Below are positions 53,163 through 62,009 of a stretch of DNA of 64,000 bases, piece after piece. The notes under the pieces are model-generated. The model had not been told where the DNA came from, did no database searches, and was given only the letters and a program-made list of their open reading frames with translations. Numbering within the stretch: position 1 is the stretch's first letter; each line of letters begins with the position of its first letter. Source of the stretch: Nitrospira sp. Its GTDB lineage: Bacteria; Nitrospirota; Nitrospiria; Nitrospirales; Nitrospiraceae. Made by a program: the position numbers and the translations under genes. The DNA lies in NCBI GenBank assembly GCA_022226935.1, contig CP092081.1, positions 3,212,737 through 3,276,736 on the forward strand. Direction: 5' to 3'.

Positions 53163-54526
53163 TCGTCGACGATGAGCAGGGCCTGCGCGATGTGTTGAGC
53201 ATCATGCTGAAGCGGGCGGGGTATGCCGTGACTGTGGCGTCGGACGGGGAAGAGGCGATCGCGCAGATTCAGAAGGAAATTTTCGATCTGGTCATCACCG
53301 ACCTCAAGATGCCGAAAATTGGTGGACTGGACGTGCTCAAGGCCGTCAAGGCCTCATCGCCTGACACCGTCGTGTTGATGATCACGGCCTTTGCCTCCGC
53401 CGATTCGGCAGTCGAAGCGATGAAGCACGGCGCGTATGACTATCTCACCAAGCCCTTTCAGGTCGACGAGGTGCAGCTGATCATTCGCAACGCCATCGAG
53501 CGGCGCCGGCTGTCGACGGAGAACATGCTCCTCAAGCGGGAATTGGCCAGCCAGTCGTCGTTTTCGCAGATCGTCGGCCAGAGCGAGGCCATGCAGAAAG
53601 TCTACGAGGTCATCAAGAAAGTTGCGGATTCCAGGAGCAATGTCTTGATCGGCGGGGAAAGCGGCACCGGCAAGGAGTTGGTGGCGCGGGCCATTCATTT
53701 CAACAGCGCGCGAGCCGCTATGCCCTTCGTCACCGTCAACTGCAGCGCGGTGCCTGAAACGCTGCTGGAAAGTGAACTGTTCGGCCACATGAAGGGCTCC
53801 TTCACCGGCGCGATTTCCAACAAGGCCGGTCTTTTTGAGGTGGCGAACGGCGGCACGATTTTCCTCGACGAGATCGGCGATACTACGCCGGCGATTCAGG
53901 TCAAGCTGTTGCGCGTCATCCAAGAGCGGGAGTTCCGGCGGGTCGGCGGCACGCAGGATGTCAAAGTGGATGTCCGTATCGTGGCGGCCACGAATCGTGA
54001 TTTGGAAAAGGCGGTCGCGGAAGGCGCGTTTCGCGAAGATCTCTATTATCGGCTCGATGTGATTCCGATCAGGCTTCCGCCCTTGCGCATGCGGACAGGC
54101 GACATTCCGCTGTTGAGCCAACATTTCTTGGAGAAATTTGCCAAGGAAAGTGGTAAACCAGTGCCGACGATGAGCCAGGAGGCCATGCGCGTGCTGTTGG
54201 CGCATGAGTGGCGGGGCAACGTTCGCGAATTGGAGAACGTCGTCGAACGCGTCGTGGCCTTCACCACGGGATCGTCGGTAACGGATGCGGATATTCGCGG
54301 ATGGCTCCATAAACCAGTGAACAACCAGCAGGCTGTGCCGTCGGAGTTGCCGGAGGATGGCCTGGATCTGGAGGGGTTGATCAACACGATCGAGAAGGAT
54401 CTGCTGTTGAAAGCACTGGAGCGGAGTCAGTGGGTCAAAAAGCGAGCCGCGCGATTGCTGCGGTTGAATACCCGGTCGTTCCGGTACCGTCTCGAAAAGT
54501 ATGAAATCAAAGGAGGCCGGGATTAG
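53147..54526 (+). CDS. pilR: PilR-type sigma54-dependent response regulator
   Basis: This 459-residue protein has a receiver domain with ILVVDDEQGLRD, the phospho-acceptor in LVITDLKMPKIGG near residue 50 and the Lys in YLTKPF. The AAA+ domain has GGESGTGKELVARA (Walker A) near 170, the sigma54-contact loop as GSFTGA near 225, and GGTIFLDEIGD (Walker B). The C-terminal Fis-type helix-turn-helix is near 430 (RAARLLRLNTRSFRYRLEKY). The GSFTGA form also occurs in PilR. It starts at GTG 53147 within the end of pilS and should activate sigma54 pilin promoters. Confidence 0.88.
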   Translation: MEKILVVDDEQGLRDVLSIMLKRAGYAVTVASDGEEAIAQIQKEIFDLVITDLKMPKIGGLDVLKAVKASSPDTVVLMITAFASADSAVEAMKHGAYDYLTKPFQVDEVQLIIRNAIERRRLSTENMLLKRELASQSSFSQIVGQSEAMQKVYEVIKKVADSRSNVLIGGESGTGKELVARAIHFNSARAAMPFVTVNCSAVPETLLESELFGHMKGSFTGAISNKAGLFEVANGGTIFLDEIGDTTPAIQVKLLRVIQEREFRRVGGTQDVKVDVRIVAATNRDLEKAVAEGAFREDLYYRLDVIPIRLPPLRMRTGDIPLLSQHFLEKFAKESGKPVPTMSQEAMRVLLAHEWRGNVRELENVVERVVAFTTGSSVTDADIRGWLHKPVNNQQAVPSELPEDGLDLEGLINTIEKDLLLKALERSQWVKKRAARLLRLNTRSFRYRLEKYEIKGGRD

Positions 54527-54546
54527 CGCCGCCCCGTTAGCTGCGA

Positions 54547-55446
54547 GTGAACTTTACGAGTCTGCTGGTTCTGACTCCTGCCAAGGTCAATCTCATTCTC
54601 CGGGTGCTCGAACGGCGGCCTGACGGTTTCCATGCCATCTGGTCATTGATGCATACGGTCGGGCTCAATGATGAATTGACGCTCACCGTGCAGCCGGCTG
54701 CCGCCTCCCGAATCAGCTTGCACTGTAACCAGGCCGATCTGGCGGTGGATCAGAGCAATCTTGTCTATCGGGCCGCGGAGCTGGTGTTGGCGCAAGTCGA
54801 TCGGACGATTGATCTCTCCATCAGCCTGACGAAGCGCATTCCCATGGGGGCCGGACTCGGCGGAGGAAGCAGCGATGCCGCCGCAACCATTCTCGGGTTG
54901 AATCGGTTATTGGAATTGAAATGGTCGGTCGAGCAGATGGCGGAGGTGGGGCAGCAGTTGGGGAGTGATGTGCCGTTCTTTTTTGTGGCGCCCGCCGCCT
55001 GTGTGACGGGACGGGGTGAGCACGTGCGTCCAGTCCAGGTCACGGGCAATAGATGGATCGTGCTGGTGAGTCCGGGATTTCCTGTGCCGACTAAATGGGC
55101 CTATCAGCAGTTGGCCGCCACCCGCGCCGGTGTGCGTCCCCTCTCGGCGGCGGTGCAGTCCTTGGATCAACGTTCCGAGCTGGATTGGTCGGAGGTTGTT
55201 CCGTTGGTGGAAAACGACTTCGAGGCGCCTGTGTTTGCTCACCATCCGGTGCTGGCGCAGATCAAGAGCCAATTGCTGAGCTTGGGCGCCGAGGTTGCCC
55301 TGTTATCCGGGAGCGGAGCGACCATGTTCGGCATATTCCGAGACCAGTCTGCTGCGCAGCAGACTGCGGATGTGTTCGGGCGCAATTCCGGAATGAAGGC
55401 CTATGCCGTGCCGGCAGCCGGCGCCCCATCGACGACTATCGTGTGA
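54547..55446 (+). CDS. ispE: 4-diphosphocytidyl-2-C-methyl-D-erythritol kinase IspE
   Basis: This 299-residue GHMP kinase has TPAKVNLILRVLERRPDGFH at the N-terminus and the ATP loop IPMGAGLGGGSSDAAATILG near residue 100. LGSDVPFFF and a C-terminal LLSGSGATMFGIF complete the family pattern. It phosphorylates CDP-methylerythritol in the non-mevalonate isoprenoid pathway, which supplies undecaprenyl phosphate for wall and glycan synthesis. It begins at GTG 54547 with a weak ribosome site, 20 bases after pilR. Confidence 0.92.
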   Translation: MNFTSLLVLTPAKVNLILRVLERRPDGFHAIWSLMHTVGLNDELTLTVQPAAASRISLHCNQADLAVDQSNLVYRAAELVLAQVDRTIDLSISLTKRIPMGAGLGGGSSDAAATILGLNRLLELKWSVEQMAEVGQQLGSDVPFFFVAPAACVTGRGEHVRPVQVTGNRWIVLVSPGFPVPTKWAYQQLAATRAGVRPLSAAVQSLDQRSELDWSEVVPLVENDFEAPVFAHHPVLAQIKSQLLSLGAEVALLSGSGATMFGIFRDQSAAQQTADVFGRNSGMKAYAVPAAGAPSTTIV

Positions 55447-55740
55447 AGAGAGTCCCAAAGAGTTGGAATCGGGGTATTCCGTCTGTCGAAAGCGATTCCG
55501 CCCGCAGTAGCATCGTCAGGAAAGATTGGCACTCGTCTTCCCGGGCCATAGCCCCGCGCAGATTGTTGACAACTTCCCAGGCTTTTCGTTAATGTGCTGT
55601 GCTTCGGTAGGCGTCCTCTTGTCCTGACAGTGCCAGGTCGGCGGGATTAATAGCGGTCTGTTCCGTGCCCACCGTTTTAAACGACTCGATACGCACCGTT
55701 ACAGCATCGGCATCGCCACGTACCGCATCGAAGGGGTGGA
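55447..55740. other. Non-coding gap between ispE and prs
   Basis: This stretch of 294 bases has no convincing gene. A tRNA-Gln often lies at this place in other bacteria, but I see no T-loop sequence or acceptor stem here. A TTGACA near 55565 has only a poor -10 partner. Confidence 0.6.
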
Positions 55741-56682
55741 ATGAACAGGGAACTCAAGCTCTTTTCGGGCAACGCCAATCCTGCGCTTGCGCGGGCGATC
55801 GGCACGTATCTCGATTTGCCCATCGGCGCGGCCACGGTCTCCTCATTCAGTGATGGGGAAATTCGAGTCCGCGTCGAAGAGAATGTGCGCGGAGCGGACG
55901 TGTTTCTCATCCAGTCCTGCTGCGCGCCGGTGAATGATTCGATCATGGAGATGCTCATCATGATCGATGCCCTCAAGCGTTCGTCGGCCAATCGCATCAC
56001 CGCGGTCATCCCGTATTTTGGATATGCCCGGCAGGACCGTAAGGATCAGCCGCGCGTGCCGATTTCCGCCAAACTGGTGGCAGACCTGATTACCACCGCC
56101 GGCGCGGACCGGGTGCTGACGATGGATCTCCATGCCAGTCAGATTCAGGGCTTTTTCAATATTCCCGTGGATAATCTTTACGCCTTGCCGGTGCTGTTGG
56201 ATTACATCACCAAACGGAGAATAGAGGATTTGGTCGTGGTGTCGCCTGATGCAGGCGGCGTGGAACGTGCCCGAGCCTTTGCGAAACGACTTCAGGCCAA
56301 TCTCGCCATTATCGATAAACGGCGGGAAGGACCGAATCAGGCCCAGGTGATGAATATTATTGGTGATGTGCAGGGGAAGAGCGCTCTGCTTCTCGACGAT
56401 ATGATCGATACCGCCGGCACCATTGTGCAGGGTGCCCAGGCGTGTTTGGATAAAGGCGCGCGAGAGGTGTGGGCCGGTTGTTCGCACGGAGTCTTGTCGG
56501 GGCCGGCGTTGGAGCGTCTCCAACAATCGGGACTCAAAGACGTGCTGGTGACCGATTCGATTCCCTTGCGTGGCAAGGAGCAGAAGTGTTCGAAGTTGAA
56601 AGTGTTGTCTGTGGCGCCGCTGTTTGGTGAAGCCATCAGGCGTATCCATGAGGATGAATCAGTGAGTTCGTTATTCGTGTAG
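55741..56682 (+). CDS. prs: Ribose-phosphate pyrophosphokinase
   Basis: This 313-residue enzyme has [20 protein letters not shown] at the N-terminus. It also has [20 protein letters not shown] near residue 97 (ATP loop), [13 protein letters not shown] near 127 (divalent cation and substrate) and [18 protein letters not shown] near 216 (PRPP-binding loop). It makes PRPP from ribose 5-phosphate and ATP for nucleotide, His and Trp synthesis. The order ispE-prs-rplY-pth is common in bacteria. Confidence 0.94.
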   Translation: MNRELKLFSGNANPALARAIGTYLDLPIGAATVSSFSDGEIRVRVEENVRGADVFLIQSCCAPVNDSIMEMLIMIDALKRSSANRITAVIPYFGYARQDRKDQPRVPISAKLVADLITTAGADRVLTMDLHASQIQGFFNIPVDNLYALPVLLDYITKRRIEDLVVVSPDAGGVERARAFAKRLQANLAIIDKRREGPNQAQVMNIIGDVQGKSALLLDDMIDTAGTIVQGAQACLDKGAREVWAGCSHGVLSGPALERLQQSGLKDVLVTDSIPLRGKEQKCSKLKVLSVAPLFGEAIRRIHEDESVSSLFV

Positions 56683-56719
56683 GCCGTCCGCGTGGAGCGA
56701 CAGGTCGAGGAGGAGCATC

Positions 56720-57487
56720 ATGAAATTCGAATTAACCGTTGAGAGCAGAGAAGGTGGAGGCAAAGGCCCAGCGCGTCAACTTCGTCGGGCCGGTCGTGTT
56801 CCGGCGGTTTTGTATGGGCAGGGGGAATGTCTCCTGCTTTCCGTCAAGCCGGATGAGTTGGTAAAAGTTTTGCGGTCACAAGCCGGATCCACGGCGCTCA
56901 TCTCTCTCACGATCAACGGGGCGAAAAGCAAACCCAACCGTACGGCGCTGTTGCGAGAGTTTCAAGTCGATCCGATCACAAGCAGCGTGCTGCATGCGGA
57001 TTTCTTCGAAGTCGCCATGGATAAGCCGATCCGCGTAAAGGTGCCGATTCATTTGACCGGCGGTCAGCCGATCGGCCTGAAAGAGGGCGGGGTGCTGCAT
57101 CAGGCGTTGCGCGAATTGCATGTCGAATGTCTCCCGTCTGTGTTGCCGGACTTCATCGCCGTCGACGCGTCGCAATTGCAGATCAATGAAGGTATCCATC
57201 TCAAGGATATTCCGAAGACCGAAGGCTTGCGCTTCCTGGATGATCCCGACCACATGGTCGTGAGCGTGGCGGCGCCGATGACCGATGCGAAGCTGGAATC
57301 CTTGCTTGCCACCGGTGCAGCCGGGGCTGAGGGCGCCAAGGAACCGGAAGTGGCGGCCAAGGGCAAAGCGGCGACGGAGGGTGCGGCTGGCGCGGAAGCA
57401 GGCAAAGCTGGTGATGCCAAGGCCGGGGCGGCAGCGCCCAAGGCTGGGGCGGCTCCCGCCAAGAAGGAACCAGAGAAGAAGAAGTAG
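56720..57487 (+). CDS. rplY: Ribosomal protein bL25 (Ctc/TL5 form)
   Basis: This 255-residue protein starts at ATG 56720, after AGGAGGAG at six bases. Residues 1-95 are the 5S rRNA-binding L25 domain (ARQLRRAGRVPAVLYGQGE), and 96-185 form the TL5 beta domain (MDKPIRVKVPIHLTGGQPIG). About 60 C-terminal residues form an Ala/Gly/Lys-rich tail of low complexity. The two-domain CTC form is common outside Enterobacteria. Its last base is shared with the pth GTG. Confidence 0.92.
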   Translation: MKFELTVESREGGGKGPARQLRRAGRVPAVLYGQGECLLLSVKPDELVKVLRSQAGSTALISLTINGAKSKPNRTALLREFQVDPITSSVLHADFFEVAMDKPIRVKVPIHLTGGQPIGLKEGGVLHQALRELHVECLPSVLPDFIAVDASQLQINEGIHLKDIPKTEGLRFLDDPDHMVVSVAAPMTDAKLESLLATGAAGAEGAKEPEVAAKGKAATEGAAGAEAGKAGDAKAGAAAPKAGAAPAKKEPEKKK

Positions 57488-58071
57488 TGGCGTTGCGCCT
57501 TCTCGTTGGATTGGGAAATCCCGGAGTCGAGTACGCCGAGACACGGCACAATATCGGCTGTTGGGTGATCGAACGGGCGGCGGCGCGATGGTCGATACGT
57601 CTCACCAGGAAAGGCGCGGCCCAGCGAGGCTCGGGTCGCGCCGGTTCCAAACTCGTCGAGCTGGCTCAAACGCTCGACTGGATGAATCTGAGTGGTCCTC
57701 CCCTCAAAGGTCTTCTTCGCGAACTTGGTCTGACGCCCGAGTCCTTGGTCGTCGTGCATGACGATCTGGATCTGGAACCGGGTCGATTGCGGATTAGGCA
57801 AGACGGCGGCAGCGGCGGTCATAATGGTCTCAAGTCCATCATCGAAGCCTTGGGCACGCCCAAGTTCGTCCGCTTGAAGGTCGGAGTGGGGCGCCCGGCG
57901 CCCCGGCAAGACTCTGCCGACTATGTGCTGGAACCTGTCTCACCTGAGGAACGAGCCCTGTATGCCCCCTGCCTTGACCGGGCCGTCGATGCGCTGGAGT
58001 TACTGTTGAATCGCGATGTCGCCACGGCGATGAACCAGTTCAACGTGCGGGAAAAACTCGACGACAAGTAA
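57487..58071 (+). CDS. pth: Peptidyl-tRNA hydrolase
   Basis: This 194-residue enzyme has LLVGLGNPGVEYAETRHNIG with the conserved Asn and catalytic His at about residues 10-21. MNLSGPPLKGLL, VVHDDLDLEPGRLRIRQDGG and SGGHNGLKSIIEALG follow. It frees tRNA from stalled peptidyl-tRNA. GTG 57487 overlaps the rplY stop, so the genes are translationally coupled. Confidence 0.94.
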   Translation: MALRLLVGLGNPGVEYAETRHNIGCWVIERAAARWSIRLTRKGAAQRGSGRAGSKLVELAQTLDWMNLSGPPLKGLLRELGLTPESLVVVHDDLDLEPGRLRIRQDGGSGGHNGLKSIIEALGTPKFVRLKVGVGRPAPRQDSADYVLEPVSPEERALYAPCLDRAVDALELLLNRDVATAMNQFNVREKLDDK

Positions 58072-58261
58072 GTATTGTGCAGTTCTTCTCACCTGTCCCG
58101 ACCCTTTCGTCGTCTCCCGAAAATGAGCGAGTGCATTTCGTGACGCGTTCATTCGAAGGACCTGGTCCACGAGGATGCGTTCACGGCAGGGTCCCAAGTC
58201 GGCGGCAGTCAACGATCTCCCTGTGGTAGAGTGAATGAATCGCGTCACCTTGGGAGAAATC

Positions 58262-59467
58262 ATGACGATGCCAGTTCACTCGCCGCTCTCACTCGCCGCG
58301 TTTGACCTCTCTCCTGAGCGCGGCTTTCTTCCTGCGACAGACCCCTTGGACCAGCTTCCTGAAGAGCCCATCGTCAATCAGATCGGGACGGAGCTGCCGA
58401 AGTTGCTCACCGCCCGACAATTCCGCCAGTTTATTCAGGATCGGTCGGAGATCATGGGCCCGGTGGCGGACGATTGGGGGCTGGATGTATTCCGTTCGGC
58501 CATGCGGACCCTGTCGTTTGCCGGCCATGCCTATGTCTGGGAGGATCCGGATCATCCGGCGGACAGGTTGCCGGCTAGCATCGCGGGCCCTTGGTACCGC
58601 ATTGCGCAGCAACTCGGTCGTCCGCCCGTCCTTTCCTACGCTTCCTATGCCTTGCACAACTGGCGCCGGCTCGATGTGCATAAGCCGATTGAGCTGGGCA
58701 ACATTGTGCTCCTGCAGAATTTCCTCGGCGGGCTCGATGAAGAATGGTTTGTGTTGATCCACATCGATATTGAAGCGAAGGCCGGCTCGGGACTACAGGG
58801 ATTGGTTCATGCGCAGAATGCCGCACAGACCGATGATGCGGATGCCGTGTTGGCTGGGTTACACGCGCTCGCAGCCGCGCAAGAGGCGATGCGGGAGACG
58901 CTCCTTCGTATGCCGGAACGATGCGACCCCTACATTTATTACAGTCGCGTGCGGCCCTATATCCATGGATGGAAAAATAGTCCGGCATTGCCGCAGGGGC
59001 TGATGTACGAAGGGGTCACGGACTATGCCGAGCGCCCGCAACAATTCCGCGGAGAAACCGGTTCGCAAAGTTCAATCGTGCCGGCGTTGGATGCCGGCCT
59101 TGGCGTTGCCCATGCCGATGATCCCCTCACGCAATATCTGGTCGAGATGCGTGACTATATGCCGCCACGCCATCGCGCGTTGGTGTCCGCGCTGGAAGCC
59201 CGCGTGGACGGACAACAGCGCCCATTGCTCTATGGATATGCCCGTGATCGAAAGGCCACGAATCCACAATTATGGAAGGCCTTTTGCACCTGCGTGGACT
59301 TGTTGGCGCAGTTTCGCGACATTCATGTCGGCTATGCCGAGCGCTACATCTTCCGTCAACACCAGTCGCATGCCAGTAATCCGACTTCCGTGGGCACAGG
59401 GGGGACGCCGTTCATGCCCTATCTGAACAAGCATCTTGAGGAGACCAAGCAGCTCATCCAGGATTAA
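58262..59467 (+). CDS. Indoleamine 2,3-dioxygenase family heme protein
   Basis: This 401-residue protein begins at ATG 58262, with GGGAG five bases upstream; ATG 58235 adds nine residues. The C-terminal half matches the IDO pattern: HGWKNSPALPQGLMYEGV, FRGETGSQSSIVPALDAGLG, MRDYMPPRHRALVSALEA, FRDIHVGYAERYI with the probable axial heme His, and TGGTPFMPYLNKH. IDO enzymes open the indole ring of tryptophan to N-formylkynurenine; several bacterial relatives have other or unknown substrates. No kynureninase or formamidase gene is adjacent. Function as a Trp dioxygenase is likely but unproven. Confidence 0.82.
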   Translation: MTMPVHSPLSLAAFDLSPERGFLPATDPLDQLPEEPIVNQIGTELPKLLTARQFRQFIQDRSEIMGPVADDWGLDVFRSAMRTLSFAGHAYVWEDPDHPADRLPASIAGPWYRIAQQLGRPPVLSYASYALHNWRRLDVHKPIELGNIVLLQNFLGGLDEEWFVLIHIDIEAKAGSGLQGLVHAQNAAQTDDADAVLAGLHALAAAQEAMRETLLRMPERCDPYIYYSRVRPYIHGWKNSPALPQGLMYEGVTDYAERPQQFRGETGSQSSIVPALDAGLGVAHADDPLTQYLVEMRDYMPPRHRALVSALEARVDGQQRPLLYGYARDRKATNPQLWKAFCTCVDLLAQFRDIHVGYAERYIFRQHQSHASNPTSVGTGGTPFMPYLNKHLEETKQLIQD

Positions 59468-59560
59468 CCGCGCAGGCACGATTGGCGCCGGGCCCCGTTT
59501 CGGACTGGAATACTGCCGCCAGAGTTCGTACACTGCCACCGTGCCGATGCGAGTTGACCT

Positions 59561-59773
59561 ATGCGCAAACCCGGCGAACCCATTTACCTTCGAGTCCACC
59601 TGATTGCTCTGGCGTTGGTTTTGCTCGCCACGGTGGCATTGCCTCGCGTAGCGGAACTTTTTCTTGGTCCACTGAGCTTCGGCACCCGCGCGTTGGCGGG
59701 GATCGCCATTGCCGTCGCGGGTGGTCTTGCGCTGTACCTGCTTTATAATGCTTCTGCCAGGAACGAGCCCTAG
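59561..59773 (+). CDS. Small membrane protein of unknown function
   Basis: This 70-residue protein has two hydrophobic helices (about residues 12-32 and 44-62) and a short charged C-terminus. It is followed after 37 bases by a strong rho-independent terminator, which supports it being the last gene of a transcript. There is no good ribosome site before ATG 59561 and no recognised family. Confidence 0.5.
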   Translation: MRKPGEPIYLRVHLIALALVLLATVALPRVAELFLGPLSFGTRALAGIAIAVAGGLALYLLYNASARNEP

Positions 59774-59810
59774 CAAGGAATCTTTTCCCTGCTTGTGCTG
59801 AGGTGTGACT

Positions 59811-59831
59811 GAGCCGGTCTCCGGCTCTTTT
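59811..59831 (+). terminator. Rho-independent terminator
   Basis: GAGCCGG (59811-59817), loop TCT, CCGGCTC (59821-59827), then TTTT. This is a perfect 7-bp GC-rich stem with a T-run, ending the ido/small membrane protein transcript. Confidence 0.8.
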
Positions 59832-59884
59832 GCATTCACCCTGCCTCGCATCTACCTCTCATCGTCTCCTGTTGTAATTCGACA

Positions 59885-59896
59885 TCACGCGCGTGA
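59885..59896. promoter_or_regulatory. Perfect 12-bp palindrome, possible operator
   Basis: TCACGCGCGTGA lies 64 bases upstream of the outer-membrane barrel gene, in the expected promoter region. A protein-binding role is inference. Confidence 0.3.
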
Positions 59897-59959
59897 GCAC
59901 CGCAAAGTTGTCCAGTATGCTGCGCCGGTCGCCTGTTATGATCATGGTAGGCCTCGCCC

Positions 59960-60613
59960 ATGGAGCACGTCACCATGGTATGGACGATGTTCATGCGCAG
60001 TTGGTTCCCAGTAGGTGTGTCATTGTCGCTTCTCCTCCTTTCTCCTGTCGCGATCAGGGATGAATGGTATGCGGCGGCTCAGCTAGGCGTGAATTTCGCC
60101 GATCCTATCCGGAATGTCCGAGGGAGTGGTTCCCTCGCCGGGTTGGAGGCGCCCAATTTCAATCTCAAAACCAGTCCTGCGTTCGGCGGGAAAGTGGGCC
60201 TCTTTCCCAATCATGGAATCCTGGGAATCGAATTGGATGTCTCTCACAGTACTCCGCATATCAAGAATCTCGACGACGTGCCGGGCATTCATCTCTCTGT
60301 GACCAACATCGGCCCGAGTGTCGTTCTGCGTTATCCGGGTTTGACCTGGCAACCGTATCTCGGAGGCGGACCAGCCGTGCTGGTGGCGCATCTCGGCCGA
60401 TCTTCGACCACGGAGAGTGATACCCAGGTATCGCTCGGCGCCAATGTGCTGGTCGGTCTCCGGGCATTCGTCACGCCCAAGGTGGCGCTGTTTACCGAGT
60501 ATAAGTATACCGATTCGACGTTTCGTTTCGGCGGCGCGTTCGGGCCGGTGGGTGGGTTCGATGGGACCTATCGAGCCCATCAGCTCTTCATGGGCCTGTC
60601 CTATCATTTTTAG
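59960..60613 (+). CDS. Outer-membrane beta-barrel protein (OmpW/OmpA-like small barrel)
   Basis: This 217-residue protein has an N-terminal hydrophobic segment (SWFPVGVSLSLLLLSPVA) acting as a signal peptide. Eight alternating amphipathic strands follow, including FGGKVGLFPNHGILGIELDV, NIGPSVVLRYPGLTWQPYLG and FVTPKVALFTEYKYTDSTF. The protein ends in LFMGLSYHF with a terminal Phe, the outer-membrane assembly signal. The barrel class is clear, the function is not. The exact start is uncertain, as several in-frame ATGs lie at the N-terminus. Confidence 0.75.
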   Translation: MEHVTMVWTMFMRSWFPVGVSLSLLLLSPVAIRDEWYAAAQLGVNFADPIRNVRGSGSLAGLEAPNFNLKTSPAFGGKVGLFPNHGILGIELDVSHSTPHIKNLDDVPGIHLSVTNIGPSVVLRYPGLTWQPYLGGGPAVLVAHLGRSSTTESDTQVSLGANVLVGLRAFVTPKVALFTEYKYTDSTFRFGGAFGPVGGFDGTYRAHQLFMGLSYHF

Positions 60614-60624
60614 AAGGGGCTGTC

Positions 60625-60924
60625 ATGACGCGATCCATCGTCTGGTTCTTTCTGGCGGACATCGTGCTGTTCACGGCGGGATGCGCGGAATCGTTGCATC
60701 AAGGGGCGCGGCGGGAGGCTTGGAGTAGCCGGTCGAATGCCGGGTATGCAGACGGACCGGCCTATGGAGGCGCAGGCTATTGGTGGAATCCCTTCGGATA
60801 CTATGGCCCCGGCTATGGGTGGTATGGAGGCGGCTATGGCGGTACGCATCAATCATCGAATACCCCGGCACCTCGTCCGACTCCGCCGGACAATGCGCCT
60901 CCACAGTTTCAGAAGAAGTATTGA
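60625..60924 (+). CDS. Gly/Tyr-rich lipoprotein, first of a pair
   Basis: This 99-residue protein has a lipoprotein signal peptide with lipobox FTAGC at about residue 20. The mature part is rich in Gly, Tyr, Trp and Pro (GYYGPGYGWYGGGYGG) and ends PRPTPPDNAPPQFQKKY. The same ending occurs in the next gene. It starts 11 bases after the barrel gene, so the three genes probably form an operon. Unknown function; such sequences suggest an exposed, disordered surface or matrix component. Confidence 0.65.
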   Translation: MTRSIVWFFLADIVLFTAGCAESLHQGARREAWSSRSNAGYADGPAYGGAGYWWNPFGYYGPGYGWYGGGYGGTHQSSNTPAPRPTPPDNAPPQFQKKY

Positions 60925-60944
60925 CCGAAAGAGGTGGCAACGCG

Positions 60945-61349
60945 ATGCGCAGACGAATGGTAATTCTGCATGAAGCAGCACGTATGCGCCTTTTCGCATG
61001 CGCCATGGCGTTCTGTGCCGTGGTGCTGATGTCGGCCTGTGCTCAGTCAGTGCATCAAACGCAACGGCTTGCCCAGCAAGACTTCATGCTCGACCCCGGC
61101 TATGCGGGCGCGCAAACTTATTCCTATTGGCCTGGTCCCGGATACGGTGCCGGGTATGGCATTGGGTATGGGGCGGGGTATTGGGGCGGGCCGCTGGGAT
61201 ACTATGGATATGGCGGACCGTACGGTCCGCTTGGGTTTGGTTGGTACGGTGGATATGGCGGCTTCGGCGCGCGTTCGCCAGGCGGTACTCCCGGGCCGCG
61301 TCCGACACCCCCGTCTCATGCGCCTCCGCAGTTCAGGAAAAAATACTGA
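60945..61349 (+). CDS. Gly/Tyr-rich lipoprotein, second of a pair
   Basis: This 134-residue protein begins at ATG 60945, with GAGGTGG seven bases upstream. The signal peptide has lipobox LMSAC near residue 31. The mature protein has a stretch of GY and GYG repeats (PGYGAGYGIGYGAGYWGG) and ends PRPTPPSHAPPQFRKKY, almost identical to its neighbour. The pair arose by duplication. Function unknown. Confidence 0.65.
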   Translation: MRRRMVILHEAARMRLFACAMAFCAVVLMSACAQSVHQTQRLAQQDFMLDPGYAGAQTYSYWPGPGYGAGYGIGYGAGYWGGPLGYYGYGGPYGPLGFGWYGGYGGFGARSPGGTPGPRPTPPSHAPPQFRKKY

Positions 61350-62009
61350 AGAACATCCTCTTGTTTATGCACGACGCAGATGAGGTGTTTTGTTCCAGTC
61401 TTGATACACTGCGCTGCCTCGGTGAATCGCAATGGGTGTTCGGCAGGAGTTCGATAGATGCATTCAACGGTCACTCTGTGTATCCGATCCAATACTGCTG
61501 TATCTGCTTTGATAAGGTTGTAATTCTACGGCTCCCTACTCCGTGACTCAACGCCGGCAACATCGCCCCGCTCTTCTCTTCTTGGAATAGCCCCCAACAA
61601 ATTATCGCAGGCCTGATCAGTGAGTGGCCGGCGCGGGCATATGCGGAGTGCCTACCATCAAATGATATAGGCATACGTAGTCTTTGCGTCTCGGGTGGCG
61701 TGGGGACGTATCTGTTTGGCAAGCGTCCTGCATTAAGTCTTTCCGTCTTTGGTCCTTGGTCTATCTGACGCGGTGCCGGCTGTTTCCGGTTTTCGCGATG
61801 CTTGCTGAATGGCCCGATGAATCCATGCGAGTGCGTCAATGTCGATCATTGATCGCGAAGAGGATTCTGCAGAACCTGTGACGTAGGCGTCTCTGCCAAC
61901 CATATGGCTCATGGGGCTCCACGGGAGAGCCACTTGTGAAGAGATGCGTTTCGCCGTCCGCGCGTTTTCCTGTCGAGTTGACGGGGCGGATGGACGTAGG
62001 GAGGATTCG
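61350..62009. other. Non-coding stretch of 660 bases before the multicopper oxidase
   Basis: I see no convincing gene; short open frames here lack ribosome sites and family features. A small hairpin (GGCTC with GAGCC) lies near 61915. The region probably holds the promoter of the multicopper oxidase, but no strong -10/-35 pair is evident. Confidence 0.5.

Noticed and set aside
55564-55595. Promoter for prs starting with TTGACA
   Set aside because: The -35 is perfect, but no hexamer at 15-18 bases resembles TATAAT well enough.
55447-55740. Possible tRNA-Gln between ispE and prs, as in other bacteria
   Set aside because: No T-loop consensus, no matching acceptor stem and no anticodon arm could be found on either strand.
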